DNA from: Chloroflexota bacterium
Lineage (GTDB): Bacteria > Chloroflexota > Limnocylindria > P2-11E
Direction: 5' to 3'
NCBI GenBank assembly: GCA_005883625.1
Contig: VBDU01000096.1
Span: forward strand, 1-55,074
DNA: 55,074 bases
Shown here piece after piece: positions 1-9,624 of the stretch. Both the position numbers and the translations under genes were made by a program. Each line of letters begins with the position of its first letter. Positions within the stretch are counted from its first letter, which is position 1. The notes beneath the pieces are model-generated. The model was not told the DNA's origin. It worked only from the letters and a program-made list of their open reading frames with translations, and searched no databases.

Positions 1-2
1 TC

Positions 3-122
3 ATCAATCCGATGCCGCCGATCATGGAACCGGGCGAGTTCTACATGCCCTACCCGGTCGAAGTGACCTTCGGCGGGGCTACGGTCTTCGTACTCGACGT
101 CGCGAGGTACGAACGGATCTAG
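3..122 (+). CDS. C-terminal fragment of an unknown protein
   Basis: The frame is open from the window edge to a TAG at 120-122 and encodes about 39 residues, ending in FVLDVARYERI. The segment is rich in proline and methionine near its start (MPPIMEPGEFYMPYP) and ends in a beta-like stretch. No start lies inside the window, so the gene begins upstream. It is too short for me to recognise a family. Confidence 0.4.
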   Translation: MNPMPPIMEPGEFYMPYPVEVTFGGATVFVLDVARYERI

Positions 123-199
123 GTAACCATCCCCACTGTTGAAAAGGCGCGAGCTGGCGGATGAACCAATGTGGCCAAAAACGGCGATGACTCGACGAT

Positions 200-301
200 G
201 TGCGGCGTGCAGCCTCCGCGCCGATGTTCGTCTTCTTTATCGCCTGGCTCACCCCTCTTGTCGCAGTCCTGGCGGATGTGGTCGGGTCTCTTTCGGGCTA
301 A
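200..301 (+). CDS. possible 33-residue hydrophobic micro-protein
   Basis: A GTG at 200 opens a 33-codon frame with a basic N-terminus (VRRAASAP) followed by one strongly hydrophobic segment (MFVFFIAWLTPLVAVLADVV), ending at TAA 299-301. An internal ATG at 224 would give 25 residues. It meets the convergent LuxR-type gene end to end. No good Shine-Dalgarno is visible, so it may be chance; the only support is the membrane-protein-like composition. Confidence 0.22.
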   Translation: MRRAASAPMFVFFIAWLTPLVAVLADVVGSLSG

Positions 302-1893
302 CTGACGACTCGCTCCAACTTCGCCGCGGCTTCAGCGCGGTTTGAGGCGCCGAGCTTCATACGCGCGTTCGCAAGGTGACGGGCGATTGTGTGAGGACTG
401 AGTGTCAGTCGACCGGCGATCTCACGGTTGGTGAGGCCTTCGCGCGTTAGTTGAACGATCTCGATCTCTCTCTCGCTAAGTTCGTTGCCAGCAGCTATGC
501 GTCCAGCGAGAGCCCGGCGTGCAGCCACGCCCAGTTGGTCAGGACGGCGCGACGTACGCCCCAAGATTTCGCGAGCTCGCACGGTCCCGACTCCGCCGAG
601 GACACTGATGGCGGCAAACTGAGAGTCGCGTGGCGCTTTGGCGTCCTCGAGATGTTGCAAAGCCACCTCGACGATCACATTGACCCGTCCGCCAGCACGG
701 GCTAGTTCAAGAATCGACGCCCCTCGAAATCCTGTCCCGGCCAGCCCGAGGGCCGCGTCAGCGGCCACGTGCGGCGGGACGAGCACGGGCCGCCGCCAAC
801 CTGTTAGCTCGAGCAGGCGGTGGAGCCAACGACCAGTGGCTGGTGACGGATTCAGCGCCATGATCCAGGCCAAGGAACTTACCTGGTTCCAGACGTTCGC
901 GACGCGCCGGGAAGCAGTTTCGGATTCAACGAACGACTGGAGCCGGTGAGTCGCAATGCCCTCGAGCAGAAGAGGAGTCGCGCGCAACCCGGGACCCGCC
1001 CGGCGCGCCTTTGCGAGAAGTCCGGGGAGCTCGGACCGATTTGGTTTTTCGGAAGACAGCAGCGCCGCAGCGACTCGCCACGTCTCTCCCTGTAGTTGCC
1101 CGCGAGGCGATCCGAACCGCGCAGCAATCGTCTCGATGAGCTGGGCCGCGTACTCCAGTGCTCCGTCACTCGTAAGCGATATGAAGGGAATTAGGTAGGC
1201 AACCATCTCCCACGCGCCAAGAGGCGAAGAACCGGTTGGTCGCGCAATAGCTCGTAGGAACTGGATTTCGTGCGTGTGGTTCTCGCCAGCTGCGATTCTC
1301 GCGAGACCCTCAAGATCATGCGCGACAACCCGGTACGGCTCGCCCTCATCACCGAGTTGCTGAGCCTCCTGCGCGAGGGCTATCGCTGTGGGAAGACTTC
1401 CCGATAACGCCTCACCCCATGCCAGCGCCATCGCGTCTTGCAAGCGGCGATACCGTGCGTGACGTCCAGAAGGAATGTCTTCCCGTGACCAGATGAACTC
1501 GGGCTGAAAGTTAACGATGCGTTTGCCCCATCGGCGCATCTTTCCTTCGGCACGCTGGAATTGAAATTCGTAGACCTCGTGGAGCACCCGGTGGTGTTCT
1601 TCTGTAGCTGGGGGCGGAACCACTCGGTCCAACGGCGCAAGAATCACATCGCGAACTCCCAGTGGCTCCGCCGGCTCAATGACGTTGGACGCGAGGCATC
1701 GCCGCAGTTCATCCCAAAGTAGCGCGCGTCCGTAGACGCCGTCGGTCGTGACGGCGTCCATCACTCCGCCAAGGAATTCTTTCGCTTGGGGCCAGTCTTC
1801 GTTGACTACTGCTCTAACGAGTTCTGCTGGCAGCTCATCGAAGGGCACCGGGGCCCAGAGGTCAATAACCGGCCACTTTGCGCTGCTCCCCAC
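298..1893 (-). CDS. LuxR-type HTH transcriptional regulator with large helical N-terminal region
   Basis: This 531-residue protein ends in a LuxR/GerE helix-turn-helix at about residues 470-531: LSEREIEIVQLTREGLTNREIA, then a recognition helix around SPHTIARHLANARMKLGASNR. The preceding ~460 residues are alanine- and leucine-rich and look alpha-helical, resembling the TPR-like middle of LAL/MalT regulators. I see no Walker A motif, so this is not a complete MalT-type ATPase. DNA binding through the C-terminus is well supported; the signal sensed is unknown. The codon and base composition are less GC-rich than genes beyond 5.6 kb. It is convergent with the window-edge gene and divergent from the micro-ORF at 2222. 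Confidence 0.8.
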   Translation of the reverse strand: MGSSAKWPVIDLWAPVPFDELPAELVRAVVNEDWPQAKEFLGGVMDAVTTDGVYGRALLWDELRRCLASNVIEPAEPLGVRDVILAPLDRVVPPPATEEHHRVLHEVYEFQFQRAEGKMRRWGKRIVNFQPEFIWSREDIPSGRHARYRRLQDAMALAWGEALSGSLPTAIALAQEAQQLGDEGEPYRVVAHDLEGLARIAAGENHTHEIQFLRAIARPTGSSPLGAWEMVAYLIPFISLTSDGALEYAAQLIETIAARFGSPRGQLQGETWRVAAALLSSEKPNRSELPGLLAKARRAGPGLRATPLLLEGIATHRLQSFVESETASRRVANVWNQVSSLAWIMALNPSPATGRWLHRLLELTGWRRPVLVPPHVAADAALGLAGTGFRGASILELARAGGRVNVIVEVALQHLEDAKAPRDSQFAAISVLGGVGTVRAREILGRTSRRPDQLGVAARRALAGRIAAGNELSEREIEIVQLTREGLTNREIAGRLTLSPHTIARHLANARMKLGASNRAEAAAKLERVVS

Positions 1894-2102
1894 TCTGGGG
1901 CCATCCTAGTTAGGTTCGGCAGCCTGCACAGGGCGCGAAGATGGCAGCCACGTCCATCGTTGGCTCTTCGTGTGAGCTAGGGCGACCCCGCGAGTGAAAG
2001 CTTCGCCAGTTGCTGGCGCCCTCGACGCTTTTTAGCCGGAACGACTCCAGTCCAACCCGTTGGTCGGCAACGAGCCGGGCGTCCGGATGACGTTGCGAAA
2101 TC

Positions 2103-2121
2103 CTGTTCGTTCTCCGAACAG
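2103..2121. promoter_or_regulatory. 7-bp inverted repeat, possible operator
   Basis: CTGTTCG at 2103-2109 and CGAACAG at 2115-2121 form a perfect dyad with a 5-nt spacer. It lies in the 328-nt gap between the LuxR-type gene and the micro-ORF at 2222. I see no other clear element in that gap. It could be a regulator site (LuxR-type proteins bind dyads) or a chance hairpin. Confidence 0.3.
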
Positions 2122-2221
2122 CGTTGGTTTCGCGCTGGTATCTGTGCCTGTTCGCCCTTAAGAGGTCGACCAAGCCAGTCGATTGCACTCACAGACCCGA
2201 GCGAAGGGAGGACGATTGCAC

Positions 2222-2299
2222 ATGCGGCGAATCGTTGCGGCCATTGCAGCTCTCGCAGCGCTCGTGCTTGGTGGGGGCGCCGGAATCTCAGGCATTTAA
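2222..2299 (+). CDS. 25-residue hydrophobic micro-protein
   Basis: ATG at 2222 follows a good Shine-Dalgarno (AGGGAGG, about 2205-2211) and opens a 25-codon frame ending in TAA at 2297-2299. The peptide starts MRRIVAAIAALAALV and ends in a glycine-rich GGGAGISGI tail. That is two arginines followed by a single membrane span or signal-like segment. An intrinsic terminator follows about 50 nt later (2351-2376), so this looks like a complete short transcription unit. Possible roles are a small membrane regulator, a toxin-like peptide, or a signal-peptide remnant; sequence alone does not decide. Confidence 0.42.
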   Translation: MRRIVAAIAALAALVLGGGAGISGI

Positions 2300-2350
2300 C
2301 TCTCCCTACCTATGACGCTTGTCATTTAGAGGCGGATATCGCGCACGGAA

Positions 2351-2376
2351 AGAGAGCCCCCGAAGGCTCTCTTTTT
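2351..2376 (+). terminator. intrinsic terminator after the 25-residue micro-ORF
   Basis: AGAGAGCC at 2351-2358 pairs with GGCTCTCT at 2365-2372 around a 6-nt loop, followed by a short T run. It separates the micro-ORF from the HD-GYP gene. Confidence 0.75.
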
Positions 2377-2428
2377 CGTTCCCGGTCGTAAACCCTTCGC
2401 TCTCGTAGCCGCCCTTATTCTTCGCGCC

Positions 2429-3793
2429 GTGCCAGCACGCTGGGCCCCGGTCGGGCGGCTAGCTCTACTCGTCTACTCGGTGCTTGGTGCCGGTTCCTGT
2501 GTTCTTTTTGCGGTCTCCGTACCGGCACCCCAAGGAATCGACCTCGGGCGAATTTTCTTCTGGACAGCAATAACCCTCGCTCTCGCAGCGCTGCCCGTCC
2601 GCCTCCCGGGTGGAGTTGTCGCACATACGACAACCGCGCCGCTGATAGCTGCCGTGTTCGACTCTGGACTTGCGAATCCTTTCGCCGTCTGTTGGATCGC
2701 GTTTGTTGGAACACTCGAGTTGCGCGATCTTCGTCGGGAGTTGCCGTTGTGGGGAACGCTCTACAACCGCTTTGACTATGTTCTGTCGGCATTCGCGGCT
2801 TACGTGGCGCTTCAACTGACACAGACCTCGGTTCGCCCAGGTGATCCGCTCGGGACTATCTCGCAAATAGCAATCGCGGGCATCGCGTTCAGTTTTGTGA
2901 ACCTCATCCTTGGCGTGAGCCTTGCGAGCCTTCGCACAGGAACGCCACTCTCGCGGGTCTGGTCCATAAGCGTCAGCAACGTACTTTCGGGCTTAGTGGC
3001 ACTGGTTCCTCTAGGCTGGCTGATGGCCGAGATTGGTGGCAAAGTCGGGCTCTGGGCTGCATTTCTCTTCTTGGTGCCCCTCTACTTGGCCAGATTTTCG
3101 TTTAGCAAATACGCGGAAACGCGCGAGCTCTTTTTCGGGACTGTCAGCGCCCTTTCGCAGGCAATCGATGCGAAGGACGGATTCACGAGGGGCCATGCTG
3201 ATCGTGTTTCTCGAATTGCTGGGGCGATCGCTCGAGAGCTAGGACTGTCTGAAAGGCAAATTTAGCAGATCGAGTTAGCGGGTCTTCTGCATGACATAGG
3301 GAAGATTGGCGTTGAGGACCGCATACTGATGAAACCGCAGAGGCTCGACAGCGAAGAGCAGGAGTTGATGCGCCGGCATCCTATCTACGGAGCCTCGATC
3401 TTGGAACCATCTGCTGCTTTACGCCCGCTCGTCCAGACAATTCTTCATCACCACGAGAATTACGATGGCTCTGGCTATCCGGAGGGACTCAAAGGCGAAG
3501 AAATCCCATTGGGATCCCGAATCATCATCGTCGCCGACGCTTACGAGGCGATGACGTCAGACCGCATCTACCGAAAATCGATTGGGCACGATCGGGCAAT
3601 GGATCAACTTAATCGGTTCAAAGGGCTTCAGTTCGACCCCACAATCGTTCGCTGTCTCCAGCGGATTGTCGAGAAGAAGGGTGCGGATGCATTTGAGATA
3701 AGCGATTTGCCGCCGATCAACTACGAAACACTCGCCGAGCTTCGCCATCGTCTCGCGCGCGAACCCGTTGTTCGCGACGCTCATGCTAGTTAG
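2429..3793 (+). pseudogene. membrane HD-GYP domain protein interrupted by one in-frame TAG
   Basis: Two open segments in the same frame (2429-3262 and 3266-3793) are separated only by TAG at 3263-3265. Read through, they give a 454-residue protein. Residues 1-220 hold about six to eight membrane spans; the rest is an HD-GYP phosphodiesterase domain. The first domain histidine (FTRGHADRVSRIA) lies before the stop. The HD pair (LLHDIGKIGV) and GYP motif (HHENYDGSGYPEGLKG) lie after it. HD-GYP proteins hydrolyse cyclic di-GMP. The catalytic residues on both sides are intact, which suggests a very recent nonsense mutation, a sequencing error, or stop readthrough. The start is GTG at 2429. The next gene overlaps its 3' end. 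Confidence 0.78.
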
Positions 3794-5489
3794 TGGGATC
3801 GTTGCAGGGATCGCGGCGGGCGTCGCTTTTGGAGGAAACTGGCATCGCCTAGGCGATCTCTCCCTTCGTTTGTGGCCTTTGCTGGTGCTCAGCTTCGCGC
3901 TCCGAGAGATTGGGGCGCTCCTGCCCAGGGCTCCTCTCGAGCTCTATGTGATCTCTCTGATTGGCATTACGACCGTCGCTGCGGCTAATTGGCGGCTCCC
4001 GGGTGCAGTGCTGATCGCTGTCGGCACGGCGATGAATATCGCCGTCGTGGTGCTGAATTCCGGAATGCCGTATGACGCAGATCTTGTCGCAGCCGTAGGC
4101 GCCACAACACCGACTGACAGCCTTCACGTTGTGTTGACGTCCGACACAAGGCTCCGATTTCTCGGAGATGTCATCCCAGTCGCGCTAATCCGGTCCGTCT
4201 ATAGCGTCGGCGACTTCTTGGTGGCGGTCGGAGGCTTTCTGATCCCTTTCCTACTGGTCCAGGTTAGTAGCGAGGTTGCTGTCGCACGACGAGAAGTGCG
4301 CTCAGTTAACTTCGCACTCTTTTGGCTTGCCCAAGTAATCAGCCGTTTCGGAGATCCGATCACAGTCATCGCGCTGGCCTTTGTCACGTATCGCATGACG
4401 CAGTCTGCTCTACTGACAGCACTTGCGGTACTCATTACGACGGTCCCAACCGCGCTCTTTAGTCTGGTCGCTGGCGCTGTTGCGGACATCGTCGGCCACC
4501 GCAATGCAATGTTTTTCAGTGACCTGGCCCGGGCAGTGTTAATTGCCGCAGTACCGTTGCTCTTGCTGACCGGCACGCCCCTGCTACTCGTATTCATTCT
4601 CGTTTTCCTCAGTGGCATATGTGGTGCGATATTCGGCCCGGCTCGCGTCGCCATCGTGCCCGCTCTTGTTCCCGAAGAGCGCTTGGCAGCTGCGAATTCT
4701 CTCGTTTACGCGTCTGATCGAGCTGTCGAGATCGGCGGCGCATTGGCCGGCGGGGTTCTTGTCGCGACCCTCGGTGAAGCCGCCTTCTACGTCGACGCGC
4801 TTACCTTTGGCGTGTCATCGCTTCTCATCCTCAACGTCTCCGTTCCTTCGTCCAGCCGCCGTGCGGTCTGGTCGCGCGTTCTGACCGATGCGGTGGATGG
4901 ACTGCGATTCCTCAAGCGATCAGCGACGCTCTGGGCTAATACGGTGTTTTCTTCAATCGCACAACTGTCGAATCCGGTTGTGAATGGGCTAACTCCCGCG
5001 TTCATGGTTCGACGTTTCGCGAATAACGATCCGGTCAGCGGCGCAGTGCTCTACGGGGCCGCAGAAGGTGCGATTGCATTCGGCGCTGTGCTTGGCAGCG
5101 TTCTCTTGCCGCGCTACACAGCGGGCTTCGGAAAGGGACGTCTTGTCATAGTCGGATTCGGCGCATCAGGCCTTGCAATCGTTCTGATAGCGCTAACGCC
5201 AAGAATCGAGCCAGTGATTTTCCTCTTCGCCCTGCTCGGGCTTGCGAATGTTCTCTTTTACGTTCCGAACGTGACGATCCTGCAGGAGTACACGCCGCCA
5301 GAAAAACGTGGTGGGGTTTTCGGTGCAAGGATTGCGTTCGTCAATCTGACATGGCTGCCGGTCATCCTTGTGAGCGGGGCCCTCGCCGACTATCGAAACG
5401 TATCTCTGCTTTTTGCTGTGGCGGGTGGACTGACTCTCCTTACTGCCATCGCCGGAGCCTTCATTCCCGCTGTCCGCGACGTCCCCTGA
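3768..5489 (+). CDS. DUF5317-like domain fused to an MFS transporter
   Basis: This is a 573-residue membrane protein. Residues 1-165 form a roughly five-span module with the look of the DUF5317 family: a short NSGMPYDADLV loop, TDSLHVVLTSDTRL, a LGDVIP motif and SVGDFLVAVGGF. The rest is a 12-span major facilitator of the EntS/MFS_3 type, with SRFGDPITVIALAF near its start, a GAVADIVGHRN loop between spans 2 and 3, and LPRYTAGFGKGR mid-protein. The substrate is unknown. The start shown is TTG at 3768, overlapping the HD-GYP gene by 26 nt; ATG at 3783 is equally plausible. DUF5317 genes are, as I recall, often beside HD-GYP genes, so the context fits. The fusion itself is unusual. Confidence 0.78.
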   Translation: MFATLMLVSGIVAGIAAGVAFGGNWHRLGDLSLRLWPLLVLSFALREIGALLPRAPLELYVISLIGITTVAAANWRLPGAVLIAVGTAMNIAVVVLNSGMPYDADLVAAVGATTPTDSLHVVLTSDTRLRFLGDVIPVALIRSVYSVGDFLVAVGGFLIPFLLVQVSSEVAVARREVRSVNFALFWLAQVISRFGDPITVIALAFVTYRMTQSALLTALAVLITTVPTALFSLVAGAVADIVGHRNAMFFSDLARAVLIAAVPLLLLTGTPLLLVFILVFLSGICGAIFGPARVAIVPALVPEERLAAANSLVYASDRAVEIGGALAGGVLVATLGEAAFYVDALTFGVSSLLILNVSVPSSSRRAVWSRVLTDAVDGLRFLKRSATLWANTVFSSIAQLSNPVVNGLTPAFMVRRFANNDPVSGAVLYGAAEGAIAFGAVLGSVLLPRYTAGFGKGRLVIVGFGASGLAIVLIALTPRIEPVIFLFALLGLANVLFYVPNVTILQEYTPPEKRGGVFGARIAFVNLTWLPVILVSGALADYRNVSLLFAVAGGLTLLTAIAGAFIPAVRDVP

Positions 5490-5525
5490 CCGGCAGGCGT
5501 ACGCCGACGCCGCTCGGGGGGCCGT

Positions 5526-5554
5526 TTGACGGTGTACGGTAGATGGCACACAAT
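5526..5554 (+). promoter_or_regulatory. probable sigma-70 promoter for the NtrC-type gene
   Basis: TTGACG at 5526-5531 and CACAAT at 5549-5554 are separated by exactly 17 nt, about 70 nt upstream of the GTG at 5627. This is also where base composition rises to the high GC of the rest of the window. Confidence 0.5.
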
Positions 5555-5569
5555 CTCGCGGTCATCGCC

Positions 5570-5596
5570 CGGAGAGGCGCTAATCGGGGCTCTCCG
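5570..5596 (+). other. leader hairpin upstream of the NtrC-type gene
   Basis: CGGAGAG at 5570-5576 pairs perfectly with CTCTCCG at 5590-5596 around a 13-nt loop, inside the predicted 5' leader and upstream of the GGAAGGA Shine-Dalgarno. No T run follows, so it is not an obvious terminator. Confidence 0.35.
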
Positions 5597-5626
5597 TAGG
5601 TCTCGTGGGAAGGAACCGTACAGAAA

Positions 5627-7021
<1,395 letters not shown>

Positions 7022-7025
7022 AGAG

Positions 7026-7280
7026 GTGTTCGGGGTCGTCCGCGTCGCGCTCCGCTTCTTCGTCATCGGCTTCGTCGCCGGCACGCTTTTCGCGCCGCGC
7101 GCGGGGGCCGAGACGCGCGCGATGCTCGTTGAGAAGCTCACGACGATCGCCAACCAGCTCCTCGAGCTCGCGGCGCTCCCGCCGATCGAGCCGAGCCGCG
7201 CGGCGAGCGACGGCGGCGACGCGCCGCGCCCGCGCCGTGCCCGCGGCGCGCCCGGACCCGGTGCCCGCGAAACGCCGTAG
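7026..7280 (+). CDS. YtxH-like small membrane-associated protein
   Basis: An 84-residue product beginning with a hydrophobic segment (FFVIGFVAGTLFAP) followed by GAETRAMLVEKL. This is the glycine-rich span plus APxxGxETR pattern of YtxH-type proteins. The C-terminal 30 residues are disordered, rich in arginine, proline and glycine. The family is associated with the membrane and stress but lacks a defined activity. It starts 4 nt after the NtrC-type gene and overlaps the dodecin gene by about 20 nt. Confidence 0.65.
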   Translation: MFGVVRVALRFFVIGFVAGTLFAPRAGAETRAMLVEKLTTIANQLLELAALPPIEPSRAASDGGDAPRPRRARGAPGPGARETP

Positions 7281-7518
7281 CGCCGCTCCGCGGCCCAGCG
7301 TCGTGCGCCTCGTCGAGGCGACCGGGACCTCGCCGCGCGGCTGGGACGCGGCGATCGCCGCGGCGGTGAAGGCGGCGGACGTCGCCGGGCCGATCGGTGT
7401 CGAGGTCGGCCGGCTGTGGGCGGACCTCGATGGCGGCAGGCGCCTGCGCCGATACCACGCGGCGGTGAAAGTGGCGTACCGCCAGCTCCTCAAGACCCCC
7501 TCCGCCCGCGCGAAATAG
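7261..7518 (+). CDS. dodecin family flavin-binding protein
   Basis: The product is about 85 residues from GTG 7261, or about 71 from GTG 7303. The core reads LVEATGTSPRGWDAAIAAAV...VEVGRLWADLDGG...YHAAVKVAYRQL, which matches the dodecin pattern: GTSPxSW with the flavin-stacking tryptophan, one helix, and a C-terminal beta strand ending KVxY. Dodecins assemble into dodecamers that store or buffer riboflavin and FMN. The first 14 residues are basic and may be an upstream overlap rather than true protein, which favours the later start. It overlaps the YtxH gene and is followed by a promoter for the MerR-type gene. Confidence 0.72.
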   Translation: MPAKRRSAAPRPSVVRLVEATGTSPRGWDAAIAAAVKAADVAGPIGVEVGRLWADLDGGRRLRRYHAAVKVAYRQLLKTPSARAK

Positions 7519-7567
7519 CCCCAAAAAAGGCCCATTCCGGGGCAACTCGACGTATCTGTTCGTGTTA

Positions 7568-7596
7568 TTGACATGTGGTAGGGGCCTCGACAGAAT
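7568..7596 (+). promoter_or_regulatory. sigma-70 promoter for the MerR-murT-gatD group
   Basis: TTGACA at 7568-7573, a 17-nt spacer, and CAGAAT at 7591-7596. The spacer contains an in-frame GTG at 7575, so the downstream gene more likely starts at GTG 7623, which has AGGGGAG just before it. Confidence 0.62.
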
Positions 7597-7622
7597 CCCG
7601 ACGGGTCGCCGCAGGGGAGCTT

Positions 7623-8213
7623 GTGGAGAAGGAAGCCGAAGGGCGCGAGGCGCTCGGGCAGGTGTTGATCGCCAACGACGGCGAGGTGCTCGCGCGACTG
7701 CGGCTCTCGGCGGCCGAGGCGGCCCGGGTCTGCAACGTCACCCCCCGGCAGCTCATCTACTGGACGAAGAAGGGGCTCGTGAAGCCCTCTCCGGACGGCG
7801 ACCACGACTACGACGTCTACGCGATGGAGAAGGTCATCCGGATCCGGCAGGCGCTCGAAAAGGGGTACTCCCTCGAGAAGGCCGCGCAGATCGTGCAGCG
7901 CGACCTCGGCTCGCTCCAGGCCGAGGTGAAGCGCCTCGACGAGATGACCCCTGAGGACCTCGAGGACGAGCTGCGCCGGCGCCTGGAGCGCCTCGAGGAC
8001 CGGCTCACCGGGCTCCGCCGGACGCTCCCGGCCTCCCTCACCATCGCCCGGCTGCGCCGCGCGGTCGCGCTCCTCGCCCGGCTCGACGCCGAGGGAGCGC
8101 TCGAGCAGGCGCATGCCAACGGCGACACCGCCAAGTCGCTCGCGCTGCGGCTCGGCCGCGCGGTCGACGAGCTCGAAGTCCTCCTCCGCGAGGTCACGCC
8201 CGTCTCCGCCTAG
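7623..8213 (+). CDS. MerR-family transcriptional regulator
   Basis: A 196-residue protein from GTG 7623 (212 from GTG 7575, but that codon sits inside the promoter). An N-terminal MerR winged helix-turn-helix spans about residues 24-90: LRLSAAEAARVCNVTPRQLIYWTKKGLV, then YDVYAMEKVIRIRQALEKGYSLEKAA. A charged coiled coil follows (LEDELRRRLERLEDRL), then a helical tail with no cysteine cluster, so metal sensing is unlikely. Its effector is unknown. The murT gene begins 20 nt later, suggesting the regulator may be co-transcribed with lipid II amidation genes. Confidence 0.82.
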   Translation: MEKEAEGREALGQVLIANDGEVLARLRLSAAEAARVCNVTPRQLIYWTKKGLVKPSPDGDHDYDVYAMEKVIRIRQALEKGYSLEKAAQIVQRDLGSLQAEVKRLDEMTPEDLEDELRRRLERLEDRLTGLRRTLPASLTIARLRRAVALLARLDAEGALEQAHANGDTAKSLALRLGRAVDELEVLLREVTPVSA

Positions 8214-8232
8214 CGCCACTACGCTCAGGCTC

Positions 8233-9624
8233 GTGCCGGACGCGCTCGCGATCGTCGCCAACACCGCGGGCAAGCTCACGCGCGAGGGCCTGCGCGTCAT
8301 GGGCCGCGGCGCCACCGCGCTCCCCGGGCTCGTCGCGCTCACGCTCGACCCCGACTTCATCAGCGCGCTCTCGCGCGAGCTGCCGCATGGCGTCGTGTGC
8401 GTGAGCGGCACGAACGGGAAGACGACGACCTCGCGGATGCTCTCCGACATCGCGCGCGCGACCGGCTGGGCGCCGATCCACAACCGCTCGGGCTCCAACC
8501 TCGACCGCGGCGTCGCCGCCGCGCTCCTCGCCGACGCGACCTGGTCCGGCGAGCCGCGCGGCGACCTCGGGCTCTTCGAGATCGACGAGGCCTCGCTCCC
8601 GGGAGTCGTCGGGCGCGTCCGGCCACGTGCCGTCGTCGTCACGAACCTCTTCCGCGACCAGATGGACCGCTACTTCGAGCTCGACGCCCTGGCGCGGCGC
8701 ATCGGCGACGCACTCGCCGGGCTCCCCGCGGAGACCGCGCTCGTGCTGAACGCCGACGACCCGCTCGTCGCGAGCCTGGCGATCCGCAAGGACGCGAACG
8801 TCACGTACTTCGGCGTCGACGACGACGCGGTCGGCGGGAACGTGCCGCAGGCGATCAGCGACGCGACGCGCTGCCCGCGCTGCCGCTCGCCGCTCCGCTA
8901 CGAGCGCGTCGTGCTCGCGCACGTCGGCGTGTGGTCGTGCCCGACGGGCGACTTCACGCGGCCGGCGCGCGACGTCTCCGCGACGAAGGTCGTCCTCGGC
9001 CCGCGGGGGAGCGAGGTCGTGATCGGCGGCGTCCTCGCCAGCATGTACGACGAGATCCGTGTGCCCGTCCCCGGCCTGTACAACGTGTACAACGCGCTCG
9101 CCGCCCTCGCCACGGCGCGGGCCCTCGCGATCGGACTCCCCGAGTCGATCCGTGCGCTCGCGAACTTCACCCCCGCGTTCGGCCGCCTCGAGACCGTCGA
9201 GGTGAACGGGAAGACGCTGCGCCTGGTGCTCGTGAAGAACCCGGCCGGGTTCAACGCAGCGATCGCCGCCCTCCTCGAGACCGGGCGCCATCCCCGCCTG
9301 CTCGCCGCGCTCAACGACCGCGACGCCGACGGCCGCGACGTGTCCTGGATCTGGGACGCCGACTTCGAGACGCTCGCCCCCGCCGTCGAGCACGCCGTCA
9401 TCACCGGGCTCCGCGGGCGCGACCTCGCGCTCCGCTTCAAGTACGCCGGGCTGCCGGCCGAAAAGCTCGCGGTCGTCGACGATCCCGCCGCCGCCATCGA
9501 GAAGGCGCTCGGCCTGGCTCCTGCCGGCTCGGAGGTGGTGGTGCTCGCGACGTACACCGCGATGCTCGCGCTGCGCGAGGCGCTCGCGCGGACCGGCGCG
9601 GTCGCGCCGTTCTGGGAGGACTGA
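8233..9624 (+). CDS. murT: lipid II isoglutaminyl synthase, MurT subunit
   Basis: The 463-residue Mur-ligase-type protein has the ATP loop VSGTNGKTTTSRML at about residue 58, the NLFRDQMDRYFE segment, and LNADDPLVASL. A four-cysteine zinc ribbon (CPRCRSPLRY, then WSCPTGDF) lies within the middle domain and is diagnostic of MurT rather than other Mur ligases. The C-terminal part carries the DUF1727/MurT_C region (KNPAGFNAAI, LNDRDADGRDVSWIWD). With GatD it amidates D-Glu of lipid II to D-isoglutamine using glutamine-derived ammonia. The GTG start leaves a 20-nt gap after the MerR gene. The stop overlaps the gatD start (TGATG). Confidence 0.92.
   Translation: MPDALAIVANTAGKLTREGLRVMGRGATALPGLVALTLDPDFISALSRELPHGVVCVSGTNGKTTTSRMLSDIARATGWAPIHNRSGSNLDRGVAAALLADATWSGEPRGDLGLFEIDEASLPGVVGRVRPRAVVVTNLFRDQMDRYFELDALARRIGDALAGLPAETALVLNADDPLVASLAIRKDANVTYFGVDDDAVGGNVPQAISDATRCPRCRSPLRYERVVLAHVGVWSCPTGDFTRPARDVSATKVVLGPRGSEVVIGGVLASMYDEIRVPVPGLYNVYNALAALATARALAIGLPESIRALANFTPAFGRLETVEVNGKTLRLVLVKNPAGFNAAIAALLETGRHPRLLAALNDRDADGRDVSWIWDADFETLAPAVEHAVITGLRGRDLALRFKYAGLPAEKLAVVDDPAAAIEKALGLAPAGSEVVVLATYTAMLALREALARTGAVAPFWED

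Noticed and set aside
7261..7302. Extra N-terminal residues of dodecin as conserved protein
   Set aside because: They lie in the overlap with the YtxH gene and are basic low-complexity; the family core begins later.
7519..7545. Terminator in the dodecin-MerR gap
   Set aside because: GCCCC/GGGGC can pair, but the A6 stretch lies inside the loop and no T run follows on the plus strand.
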